Positions 44,991 through 52,703 of a DNA stretch of 64,000 bases are shown piece by piece. Position 1 is the first letter of the stretch, and each line of letters starts with the position of its first letter. The DNA comes from JAZDFC01 sp043808235 (lineage in GTDB: Bacteria; Bacteroidota; Ignavibacteria; Ignavibacteriales; Melioribacteraceae), in contig JAZDFC010000105.1 of the NCBI GenBank assembly GCA_043808235.1, positions 1 through 64,000 on the forward strand, given 5' to 3'. The position numbers were made by a program, and so were the translations under genes. The notes beneath the pieces are model-generated. The model had not been told where the DNA came from and did no database searches. It worked only from the letters and a program-made list of their open reading frames with translations.

Positions 44991-45020
44991 TTCTGTCTTC
45001 TGACTCACGGCTCCCGATTT
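44991..45020. repeat. Degenerate dispersed repeat before the MEMO-AMMECR1 start
   Basis: On the minus strand this stretch reads GAAATCGGGAGCCGTGAGTC-AGAAGACAGAA, a pattern like the AGTCAGAAGACAG units near 28020-28048. It occupies most of the gap between the radical SAM gene and the MEMO-AMMECR1 start, and supports the later start codon of that gene. Confidence 0.4.
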
Positions 45021-45029
45021 CTACAACAA

Positions 45030-46277
45030 TCATTCCCACACTCCTGCAATTGCCGTTTTACAGTATTTACATTTCCCATTAACAATATTATTCTCAACCA
45101 CAAAGAAACCCGAGCGGTTAATCACAATCTTTCCACACTTGGGGCAGTATGTGTTGTTGCCTGCGTGACCCGGCACATTTCCAACATACGGATAATGCAA
45201 TCCTTTGTCGAGTGCAAAATTTCTTGCCCGTTCAAGTGTTGTAATCGGAGTCGGCGGTAAATTCAACAATTTATACTCCGGATGAAATTTTGTGAAATGA
45301 ACCGGCACATCGGAACCAACTTCGTTATAAATCCAGTTGCAAATTTCTTTCAACATTTTGTCTGAATCGTTTAGAGTGGGAACAACAAGGTTCACAATTT
45401 CGAGATGAGTTTTGCTTTTTGCAATTTGTTTAATGGTGTTGAGCACCGGGTTCAACTCCGCTTTGCAGACATTCCGGTAGAAATCTTTATCGAATCCTTT
45501 CAAATCAATTTTGATTGCGTCGAGAACATTTATCATGTCGGCAAGCGGCGTAGAATTCATAAATCCGCAGCTAATGAGAACGCTGTTGATGTTCAGTTTT
45601 TTCGCTTCGCTTGCTATATCAATTAAGTATTCTGTGAATACCGTCGGTTCGTTATATGTAAAAGCAATTATAGGAGCGTTCTTCGATTTAGCTGATTGAA
45701 CAATTTTCACAGGCGATGTATAAACGGGTTCAAAATCTTCGGGTGAGGATTGTGATATCTCCCAATTCTGACAGAATTGACATGAGAGCGGACAGCCCGC
45801 TGTTGCAAGTGAGAACGCCTGCGCGCCGGGATGATAATGATACAATGGTTTCTTCTCTATCGGGTCAACATGAATCGAAACCGGGTGTCCGTAAACGAGC
45901 GATTTTAATTTCCCGTTATAATTAAATCGCGCCCGGCATTTGCCTCGTTCGTCCTCTTTAATGATACAGCCCTGGGCACACAGCAGACATTTAATTATAG
46001 TTTCTTCATGGTCAAATTCCTTCGTATCGATTTTCGAAACATCGTGGCAATTTTTGCATTCGGATTTTTCATCGGTGGTTGACATCCAGTATTTTGCGAC
46101 GGGCGAATTTTTGATTCTATCTTCGGATAAATTAAAAAATCGCGGATTTGATTTTGAAATTGGCTGTGATTTTGCTTCTAATGAAGGAATTAAAAACAGA
46201 CCCGACCCGCACAGAAACAATCCCGCACCTGAAACCGTTCGAAGAAATTCCCGTCTTGAATATTTATCATTCTTCAT
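45030..46277 (-). CDS. amrS: AmmeMemoRadiSam radical SAM enzyme with Tat signal and CxxCH motif
   Basis: Radical SAM protein of 415 residues. The N-terminus has a twin-arginine motif, S-R-R-E-F-L-R (about 7-13), then a hydrophobic stretch, so export by the Tat pathway is predicted. Residues 74-78 are C-K-N-C-H, a haem-c-type motif located in an extra segment before the core. The core shows the family's own cysteine cluster C-L-L-C-A-Q-G-C (97-104) plus Cys114. The radical SAM motif C-P-L-S-C-Q-F-C is at 162-169. The C-terminal zinc-ribbon-like part has C-P-K-C-G and C-K-Y-C. The family usually sits beside MEMO and AMMECR1 genes, as here. The reaction is unknown. An exported radical SAM enzyme is unusual. 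Confidence 0.9.
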   Translation of the reverse strand: MKNDKYSRREFLRTVSGAGLFLCGSGLFLIPSLEAKSQPISKSNPRFFNLSEDRIKNSPVAKYWMSTTDEKSECKNCHDVSKIDTKEFDHEETIIKCLLCAQGCIIKEDERGKCRARFNYNGKLKSLVYGHPVSIHVDPIEKKPLYHYHPGAQAFSLATAGCPLSCQFCQNWEISQSSPEDFEPVYTSPVKIVQSAKSKNAPIIAFTYNEPTVFTEYLIDIASEAKKLNINSVLISCGFMNSTPLADMINVLDAIKIDLKGFDKDFYRNVCKAELNPVLNTIKQIAKSKTHLEIVNLVVPTLNDSDKMLKEICNWIYNEVGSDVPVHFTKFHPEYKLLNLPPTPITTLERARNFALDKGLHYPYVGNVPGHAGNNTYCPKCGKIVINRSGFFVVENNIVNGKCKYCKTAIAGVWE

Positions 46278-46562
46278 TTTCCTTTCTCATAAAATCGTGG
46301 TGTGTTATGACAATTCGAAAATAAATAAAAATTGATAGAAAAGCATCGTGATGATGTGTAGTTATAATGCTATAGGCAAATTAGCATGTTGCTCGACATG
46401 GTTCAATTGTCGAATTGTTTAATTGCTTGAGAAGCCGGTTTAAATAATATTTGCGGGAACTCTTTTGAGTCGGCGTTTGTTTTGATTGTAATTACCGTTG
46501 TAACATCTATTGTTGGAACATGAATTCTAATTACAAATTATAACAAAATAAAAGGAACCACA
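46278..46562. other. Divergent intergenic region between radical SAM and YceI genes
   Basis: About 285 bases with promoters for both directions. AAAAGGAACCACA is the ribosome site of the YceI gene. A weak AT-rich inverted pattern (ATTCTAATTACAAAT near 46527) could be the binding site of the MarR-type regulator encoded in the YceI operon, but this is only a suggestion. No gene is supported. Confidence 0.35.
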
Positions 46563-47150
46563 ATGAAACACATAAATTCTTTGATTCTCTTGCTTGTATT
46601 GGGCGCTTCGTCCTTTTTTGCGCAAACCAAATGGAATATTGATAAATCCCATTCAAATGCAGGTTTTACTGTAACCCACCTCGTTATTTCTGAAGTTGAC
46701 GGGTATTTCAAAAACTATGAGGGATCGGTTGAAACCAACGGCGATGATTTCACCAATGCAAAAATCGAATTTTCGTTTGATATAGCCTCAATCAACACAG
46801 ACAATGAAAAGCGAGACAATCATTTGAAGTCGGATGATTTTTTTAATGCAGAAAAATTCCCGAAGATGACTTTCAAAAGCAAATCATTCAAAAAGGTTGA
46901 CGGTAAAAACTGGAAGCTCGTTGGCGACTTAACCATTCGCGACGTAACCAAGCAGGTTACGCTGGATGTAAAAAATAACGGTACGGTAAAAGACCCGTGG
47001 GGAAACATTAAAGCCGGATTTAAAATTTACGGCGTAATAAACAGATTCGATTATAACTTGAAATGGAATTCCATGATCGAAGCCGGCGGACTTGTTGTTG
47101 GCGAAGATGTTGAAATCAAAATCAATCTTGAATTAGCAAAACAATCATAA
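46563..47150 (+). CDS. YceI-family periplasmic protein
   Basis: Exported lipocalin-like protein of 195 residues. The signal peptide is MKHINSLILLLVLGASSFFA. The YceI pattern is complete: W-N-I-D-K-S-H-S-N-A-G-F-T-V-T-H, then R-D-N-H-L-K-S-D-D-F-F-N-A-E-K-F-P and F-K-I-Y-G-V-I-N-R. Family members bind isoprenoid or other hydrophobic ligands and are linked to stress responses. AAAAGGAACCACA precedes the ATG. The stop codon TAA shares its last base with the ATG of a MarR-family regulator, so the two genes are translationally coupled and probably co-regulated. Confidence 0.93.
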   Translation: MKHINSLILLLVLGASSFFAQTKWNIDKSHSNAGFTVTHLVISEVDGYFKNYEGSVETNGDDFTNAKIEFSFDIASINTDNEKRDNHLKSDDFFNAEKFPKMTFKSKSFKKVDGKNWKLVGDLTIRDVTKQVTLDVKNNGTVKDPWGNIKAGFKIYGVINRFDYNLKWNSMIEAGGLVVGEDVEIKINLELAKQS

Positions 47151-47599
47151 TGAAACTCGAAGAAGAAATTAAACAGAAAAAGTTCAGAAACTCCTATCAT
47201 AAGCTGGCTGTGAATATTATTTATACGCACGGCTGGCTTATGCAGCGACAGAACAAACTTCTCAAACAACATGATTTGACCGGTTCGCAATTTAATATCC
47301 TCAGAATCTTGCGCGGGCAGCACCCCGAGCCGGCATCTGTTTCATTGCTTCAGGAAAGAATGCTCGATAAATTATCCGATGCCTCCCGACTGGTAGAACG
47401 CTTGCGGGAAAAGGGCTTTGTAGACCGCAAGGTGTGTCCGAGCAATAGAAGAAAGGCCGAAGTTGTTGTTACCGAAAGCGGGCTTAAAGCGCTTGACGAA
47501 ATAGATAAACTAAACAACGAAGTGGATTCTCAATTTAAAAATCTAACAACAAAAGAAGCAGAGACAATCAACAACTTGTTAGATAAACTGCGCGGCTAA
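47150..47599 (+). CDS. MarR-family transcriptional regulator
   Basis: DNA-binding protein of 149 residues. The MarR winged-helix core is at about 20-145. The recognition region is L-S-D-A-S-R-L-V-E-R-L-R-E-K-G-F-V-D-R, followed by the wing N-R-R-K-A-E-V-V-V-T-E-S-G-L-K-A-L. MarR proteins bind as dimers and usually respond to small aromatic or oxidising molecules. It is in an operon with YceI (one-base overlap), so it probably controls that operon, perhaps with autoregulation. The ligand is unknown. A bidirectional terminator follows at 47630-47680. Confidence 0.93.
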   Translation: MKLEEEIKQKKFRNSYHKLAVNIIYTHGWLMQRQNKLLKQHDLTGSQFNILRILRGQHPEPASVSLLQERMLDKLSDASRLVERLREKGFVDRKVCPSNRRKAEVVVTESGLKALDEIDKLNNEVDSQFKNLTTKEAETINNLLDKLRG

Positions 47600-47629
47600 A
47601 CAACAAAGTAGGTTGACATCGAAAAACAA

Positions 47630-47680
47630 AAACCTTCGAGGTTTCCTTCCCATTCAGGCGGATCCAAACCTCGAAGGTTT
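47630..47680. terminator. Palindromic terminator between convergent genes
   Basis: AAACCTTCGAGGTTT (47630-47644) and AAACCTCGAAGGTTT (47666-47680) are perfect inverted copies separated by 21 bases. A T-rich stretch follows on the plus side, and an A-rich stretch (T-rich on the minus strand) precedes. It probably stops transcription from both the MarR gene and the facing oxidoreductase gene. Confidence 0.75.
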
Positions 47681-47700
47681 ATTTACCTTTTCATTAAATA

Positions 47701-49092
47701 TCACCCGCGGTTTACATCCACCACGCTGCCGAACAATCTGCTTTCTTCAGCTTTAAATCCGACGAAGTGGCTTTCCATAGACGCAGCCAAATTCGAAGTC
47801 AGCATCGATTCATCGTGCTTGCTCACCGCACGAATAAAGTCATGCATCAATCCGTAATCGCCGCCGCCATGTCCCGATGTAATCACTGTATCTTTGTTTG
47901 CATCCCAAACATATACTTCGCCGTTTCTAAAATTTGTTACTGTCATCGTTTCCATATCGCCGACGATATCTCCCATTGTTCCCATAATCCGGGTTTTCCT
48001 TCCATGATACGATGTGAACGCTTCCATTGAAAACGCGGCGCTTACATTGCCTTCAAATTCCATCAACACAACCTGGTGATCGAGCACGTCGTTGTCACAA
48101 TGATAAACGCATCTTCCGTATTGTCCTTCTTTTAGATAGCGGAGAATCTGCTCTCCCTGATCTACACCTTCAACAAAGTCAAAATGGTGGAGATATGTTC
48201 TATCGCGATGATAAATTTTCAGCGCCGAATACGGACAATCTTTTTCAACTTTGCATCCATCGGCACATCTGCTTGTACTGTCTTCGGGAGCGTTTTCGGA
48301 TTTGAAATGATTCAATGCGCCAAAGGAGGAAACACGTGTGCATTTTTTCCCGGTCATCCAATACAAAATATCCAGATCGTGACATGACTTGGCAAGCAAT
48401 ATTGGATTAGATTCTTTTTCGTTTCTCCAATTGCCACGAACATATGAGTGAGACATGTGAATATGATTTATCGGTTCGAAGTGCTGGATACTTACAACAT
48501 CGCCGAGTATGCCCGATTCAATAATTTCTTTCATTTTTCTGAAGTAAGCGGTGTATCTTAACACATGACAGATGCCGATTATATTATTCTTCTGTCCGGC
48601 TAATTTTTTTATGTCCTCGCATTCATCCCATGATTGCGAAATTGGTTTTTCAAGCAGTAAGTCATAACCAAGAATTAATCCATGCATTGCCGGATCGTAG
48701 TGCAGGTTATCGGGAGTTGTAATTATCAACACATCCGCAAATTTTGCAATGCCAAGCGCATCCTCCCATGTTGTCCATTGGCGGTCTTCCGGTATTTCAT
48801 ATTCCTTCGCAAATCTCTTTCTGCGGAATTCAATCGGCTCGGCAACACCGATAATTTTTAATTCGTCGGGAAATTGTTTGCTGTAACCGGCATAAACATT
48901 TCCACGGTTGCCTGCGCCAAGCACAACAGCGGTAATCGGTCTATCCGGTTTGAAGTCCTCGGCAGGTTTGAAATCGGGAATAAATAAATTTTTCTCCGGT
49001 TGTTTGGAAGCCCAGCCGCTAAGCGGAGCGCCCATTGCAATTAGTCCGCCGACTTTTAGAATATCTCTTCTACTCCAATTTTTGCTGTTCAT
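47701..49092 (-). CDS. Gfo/Idh/MocA-family oxidoreductase with Tat signal
   Basis: NAD(P)-dependent sugar- or inositol-type oxidoreductase of 463 residues. The N-terminus carries a twin-arginine motif, W-S-R-R-D-I-L-K, then a hydrophobic stretch, so Tat export with a folded cofactor is predicted, as in glucose-fructose-oxidoreductase-like relatives. The Rossmann loop is V-V-L-G-A-G-N-R-G-N, and the family's E-K-P-I-S signature follows at about 145. A cysteine-containing insertion (R-C-A-D-G-C-K-V-E-K-D-C, about 280) lies in the C-terminal half. I start at ATG 49092 with GGGGAAG upstream. A start at 49125 would place eleven residues before the Tat motif. The substrate is unknown. Confidence 0.9.
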   Translation of the reverse strand: MNSKNWSRRDILKVGGLIAMGAPLSGWASKQPEKNLFIPDFKPAEDFKPDRPITAVVLGAGNRGNVYAGYSKQFPDELKIIGVAEPIEFRRKRFAKEYEIPEDRQWTTWEDALGIAKFADVLIITTPDNLHYDPAMHGLILGYDLLLEKPISQSWDECEDIKKLAGQKNNIIGICHVLRYTAYFRKMKEIIESGILGDVVSIQHFEPINHIHMSHSYVRGNWRNEKESNPILLAKSCHDLDILYWMTGKKCTRVSSFGALNHFKSENAPEDSTSRCADGCKVEKDCPYSALKIYHRDRTYLHHFDFVEGVDQGEQILRYLKEGQYGRCVYHCDNDVLDHQVVLMEFEGNVSAAFSMEAFTSYHGRKTRIMGTMGDIVGDMETMTVTNFRNGEVYVWDANKDTVITSGHGGGDYGLMHDFIRAVSKHDESMLTSNLAASMESHFVGFKAEESRLFGSVVDVNRG

Positions 49093-49694
49093 TATACTTC
49101 CCCGTGATTTGTTTTTATTTCTCAATTCAAAACTACACAGATTACATCAAATAATTATTCTTCAATATAAAATTTTCACTGCTGTCCAGATCAATTCCAA
49201 CTTAGTAAATAATGTTTGATTGTATATTTCTTTAGTAAACTTTCGTCATTGTTGATAATGAATTCCTCATATTGCGTCCCATACGGGACTTTTCTTATGA
49301 AGGAGGAAATCATATTACTAAAAATATTATGTCCCCAAGGGGACAACTTGTAACAAATATAAAAATAAATCAAAATTATCTTTCAATCCCATAGGGATTA
49401 AATATTTATAGCAAATCATTCTCAATCTTCGGATTAAGTCCCATCGGGACGAAATATAAGAATTTTATCTTGGACAGATATTAAAATTTTATTTGGCTGA
49501 TTTTTTTATTGAATCATCAAAACATTTCATGAATAAGAGACAAATTATTTCTCTGTTAAAGAGAATTAATTTCCCTATTTTTCCTTTCGGCAGCATAAAA
49601 ATGCATGATTTTTCAACATCTAACGTTCTTTTCGAACAATGACAAATCTTACTATTTCTGAATAGATTATTATAAATTAATTTCAGAGGCTATA
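49093..49694. repeat. 600-base intergenic region with four short palindromes
   Basis: No gene is supported between the divergent oxidoreductase and TldD genes. The region holds four related short palindromes: GTCCC-ATAC-GGGAC (49276-49289), GTCCCC-AA-GGGGAC (49331-49344), AATCCC-ATA-GGGATT (49385-49399) and GTCCC-ATC-GGGAC (49438-49450). The last two are followed by AAATAT-TATA-like sequence. This looks like a cluster of a dispersed palindromic repeat family. A 60-codon minus-strand frame (49191-49373) reads through the repeats and is not a gene. The promoter of tldD lies further downstream. Confidence 0.65.
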
Positions 49695-51245
49695 ATGAAA
49701 CAAAGCATTTCACGAAGAAAATTTCTCGAGAACAGTTCAAAGGGATTGATTGCCGCGGCTTTAGTGCCATCTTTTCTGCGCGGTAATTTAACATCAGCGT
49801 TGTCTGCGCCCGACGGAACCAACATGAAGCTCAATGATTATTACAACCGTTTCGGCGTCACTGAAAAAAACATTCAGGATGTATTCGCTGAAGCGTTATC
49901 GCGCGGCGGTGATTACTGCGACATTTATTTTGAACACAAGATTTCAAACTACATCGGGCTTGAAGACAAAGAAGTTAATCGAGCCTATTCCGATGTTTCG
50001 TTCGGAGTTGGAATACGAGTTTTGAAGGGAGACCAAACCGGCTATTCTTTTTCAGAAGAGATTACACCGACTGCTATGAAACTTGCAGCCCAAACCGCGG
50101 CGAATATTGCAAACGGCAGCAAGAACATTGGTCCAATTGAATTGAAATTGAAAGAGATTCCTAATTTTTACAAGATTAAAACTCCGTGGGAAGAAATATC
50201 AATCAACCAAAAAATTCCTTACCTGCAGCAGATAAACGAAAAAGTATTTGCAGAAGATACTCGCGTTATTAAGGCTAACATCTGGTTTGTGAATGAAACT
50301 TCGTATATTCTTTTGGTTACGTCCGACGGTGTGGTTGCTTATGATTATCAACCCATGGGACAAATTTCTGTTTCGGTTAATGCCGAGCAGGACGGTAAGC
50401 GCGAACAAAATTATTTCGACCTTTCGGGAAGAAGAGGAATCGAATTCTTCACACCCGAAAATATTGACCGGCTTGGCAAAGAGCCTGTCCGCCGGACAAT
50501 CGCATTGTTCGACGCGGTAAAACCGGAAGCAGGTGAAATGGAGGTTGTGCTCGCCGCCGGCAGTTCCGGAATTTTATTGCACGAAGCAATCGGACACGGA
50601 ATGGAAGCGGACTTCAACCGCAAAGGGGTATCAATTTTCGCCGATAAAATCAATAAGCCTGTCGCCGAAAGTTTCGTTTCAATTGTTGACGACGGTACAA
50701 ATCCGAATATTCGCGGTTCAATAAATGTTGATGACGAAGGAAATTCTTCGCAGAAAACTTTCCTTGTTGAAAATGGAATTTTAAAAAGTTACATGCATGA
50801 TAGGATCAGCGCAAAGCATTACAACGTAAATCCAACAGGCAGCGGCAGAAGGGAATCGTTCAGGTTTGTTCCGCTTCCCCGTATGAGAAACACTTACATG
50901 CTGCCGGGTCCCCATAAAAAAGAAGAAATTATTTCAAGTGTTAAAAAAGGAATCTTCGCTGAATCATTTACAAACGGACAGGTTTTTATCGGCGCGGGTG
51001 ATTTTACTTTCTATGTTAAATCCGGTTTCTTGATAGAAGACGGAAAACTTACCAAACCAATTAAAGACATAAACATTATAGGGAACGGACCGCAAGTTCT
51101 GAAAGATATTGTTATGGTCGCCGACGATTTTGAAATGGCCGAAGGCGGCTGGACATGCGGAAAGAACGGTCAGGGCGTTCCGGTATCAATGGGCTTGCCC
51201 ACGGTAAAGGTATCAAAGATTACCGTCGGCGGCGTCAATTCATAA
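49695..51245 (+). CDS. tldD: TldD-like metallopeptidase with Tat signal
   Basis: Subunit of the TldD/TldE peptidase of 516 residues. The N-terminus has the twin-arginine motif S-R-R-K-F-L-E and a hydrophobic stretch, predicting Tat export. The TldD core has the zinc motif H-E-A-I-G-H-G-M-E-A-D (about 296-306) and the conserved C-terminal W-T-C-G-K-N-G-Q-G. TldD/TldE complexes degrade small unstructured peptides and process microcin or PQQ-like precursors in other bacteria; their target here is unknown. The partner gene follows 32 bases downstream. The Tat signal is an addition relative to cytosolic TldD of proteobacteria. Confidence 0.93.
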   Translation: MKQSISRRKFLENSSKGLIAAALVPSFLRGNLTSALSAPDGTNMKLNDYYNRFGVTEKNIQDVFAEALSRGGDYCDIYFEHKISNYIGLEDKEVNRAYSDVSFGVGIRVLKGDQTGYSFSEEITPTAMKLAAQTAANIANGSKNIGPIELKLKEIPNFYKIKTPWEEISINQKIPYLQQINEKVFAEDTRVIKANIWFVNETSYILLVTSDGVVAYDYQPMGQISVSVNAEQDGKREQNYFDLSGRRGIEFFTPENIDRLGKEPVRRTIALFDAVKPEAGEMEVVLAAGSSGILLHEAIGHGMEADFNRKGVSIFADKINKPVAESFVSIVDDGTNPNIRGSINVDDEGNSSQKTFLVENGILKSYMHDRISAKHYNVNPTGSGRRESFRFVPLPRMRNTYMLPGPHKKEEIISSVKKGIFAESFTNGQVFIGAGDFTFYVKSGFLIEDGKLTKPIKDINIIGNGPQVLKDIVMVADDFEMAEGGWTCGKNGQGVPVSMGLPTVKVSKITVGGVNS

Positions 51246-51277
51246 TTAATTAATTGGTTAAAACACAGAGGTAAAAA

Positions 51278-52600
51278 ATGAATAACAAAGAAAGATTGGA
51301 ATTAGCTGAATGGGCAATGGAGTATTCGTTAAAATCCGGCGCCAACGAATCCAGCGTTTCTATTTATAACAGCAGGGACATCGAAATAGAATACAGAAAC
51401 AAACAGCTTGATAAACTTCAGGAATCAACACAAAATTCTCTAAACTTACAGATATACGCTAGCCACCGTTACTCATCGCATTCAACGAGCGACTTACGAA
51501 AAGATGAATTGAAGAAATTTATTGACGAGGCTGTTGCCGCGACAAAATATTTGTCGGAAGATCAATTCCGCACTCTCCCGGATCCGAAACTATATCCAAC
51601 AAAAACAGATTTAAATCTTAACTTGAGGGATGCCGCATACGATAAAGTTCAATCGGAAGAACGTGTGAAGTTGGCTTCGGAAATAGAAAAAGAGGCAATG
51701 GCAGTAAGTGATAAAATAATTTCATCGACCGCGGGATACTCAGACTCGTATTATGAAAATGTTCGTGTTCACAGCAACGGATTTAAAGGCGAGTCCAACG
51801 GTACGGTATTTTCAGCTGGTGCAGAAGTAACAGTTGGAGATGAGGGCGGCGGCAGACCCGAAGATTGGTACTATGCAACAACACGGTTTAAAAACGAACT
51901 ACCTTCGCCCGAATTTCTCGGCACATCGGCGGCAAAAAGAGCGCTGCAAAAAATAGGTCAGAAAAAAATGGAGTCCGGCAGCTACACTATGCTGGTTGAG
52001 AACAGGGCAAGCGCGCGCCTGCTTTCAATTTTCCAGGGTGCAATCTCAGCGCGATCAATACAGCAAAAGAGTTCGTTCCTTGATGGAATGCTCGATAAAA
52101 AAATCGCTTCGGACAAATTAACTGTGATCGATGATCCTTTTGTTGAAAAGGGACTGGGTTCGCGTTTGTTTGACGGCGAAGGAATTGCCGCAAAGAAAAG
52201 AGTTATTATCGAAAAAGGTGTTTTGAAATGCTACTTGATTGATAATTACTATGGCAAAAAACTCGGCTGGGAACCGAACGGCGGTTCCGGCTCAAATATC
52301 ATTCTCGATTACGGCGACAAATCTTTCGAAGAGTTATTGAAGACCATTGAAAAGGGAATTATTGTTAACGGATTTATCGGCGGAAATTCTAATTCAACAA
52401 CCGGCGATTTCTCGTTCGGTGTTGTTGGGCAGTATGTTGAGAAAGGCGCAATTGTAAAACCGATAAACGAAATGAACATTTCCGGCAACGCAAAAGAGGT
52501 ATGGAATCAGCTTGTTGCCCTTGGTAATGATCCGTATATGTATTCTTCGTGGCGGGTACCATCGTTGTTGTTTGATGGAATTCAGTTCAGCGGAATTTAA
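51278..52600 (+). CDS. tldE: TldE/PmbA-like subunit
   Basis: Non-catalytic partner of the TldD peptidase, 440 residues. The PmbA-type N-terminal half (A-N-E-S-S-V-S-I-Y) and C-terminal half (L-G-S-R-L-F-D-G-E-G and S-L-L-F-D-G-I-Q-F-S-G) are visible, with no H-E-x-x-x-H motif, as usual for TldE. No signal peptide was seen, in contrast to the Tat signal on TldD. GAGGTAAAAA precedes the ATG. If the pair works as a heterodimer outside the cytoplasm, TldE would have to leave with TldD. Otherwise the Tat signal may not be functional. Confidence 0.92.
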   Translation: MNNKERLELAEWAMEYSLKSGANESSVSIYNSRDIEIEYRNKQLDKLQESTQNSLNLQIYASHRYSSHSTSDLRKDELKKFIDEAVAATKYLSEDQFRTLPDPKLYPTKTDLNLNLRDAAYDKVQSEERVKLASEIEKEAMAVSDKIISSTAGYSDSYYENVRVHSNGFKGESNGTVFSAGAEVTVGDEGGGRPEDWYYATTRFKNELPSPEFLGTSAAKRALQKIGQKKMESGSYTMLVENRASARLLSIFQGAISARSIQQKSSFLDGMLDKKIASDKLTVIDDPFVEKGLGSRLFDGEGIAAKKRVIIEKGVLKCYLIDNYYGKKLGWEPNGGSGSNIILDYGDKSFEELLKTIEKGIIVNGFIGGNSNSTTGDFSFGVVGQYVEKGAIVKPINEMNISGNAKEVWNQLVALGNDPYMYSSWRVPSLLFDGIQFSGI

Positions 52601-52609
52601 TTTCACCAT

Positions 52610-52637
52610 GTAGAGACGCCTTATAAGGCGTCTCTAC
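52610..52637. repeat. Perfect 28-nt palindrome
   Basis: GTAGAGACGCC-TTATAA-GGCGTCTCTAC is fully self-complementary. It begins 10 bases after the tldE stop codon. It resembles the widespread TGTAGAGACG-type dispersed palindromes, and the TTGTAGAGC motif of the 43296 element is similar at its edge. Confidence 0.65.
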
Positions 52638-52655
52638 AAAACACACTATGTAACA

Positions 52656-52701
52656 GCCCAACTTCTCCGTCTCTTTTTTCGAGTCATAAGTTGGGCTTTT
52701 T
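52656..52701 (+). terminator. Intrinsic terminator after tldE (hairpin family copy B)
   Basis: GCCCAACTT (52656-52664) pairs with AAGTTGGGC (52688-52696), followed by TTTTT. The loop contains TCTCCGTCT, the same loop sequence as the inverted copy at 37969-38011. It lies between convergent genes. Confidence 0.85.
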
Positions 52702-52703
52702 GC

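Noticed and set aside
44974..45039. Longer start for the MEMO-AMMECR1 fusion
   Set aside because: The added residues are encoded by a dispersed repeat and would hide the signal peptide.
49191..49373. 60-codon minus-strand frame in the palindrome cluster
   Set aside because: It is made of the short palindromes themselves and has no supporting start signal.
49276..49450. CRISPR array
   Set aside because: The palindromes are short, differ from each other, are spaced irregularly (about 40-55 bases) and have no conserved 24-40 base repeat or cas genes nearby.
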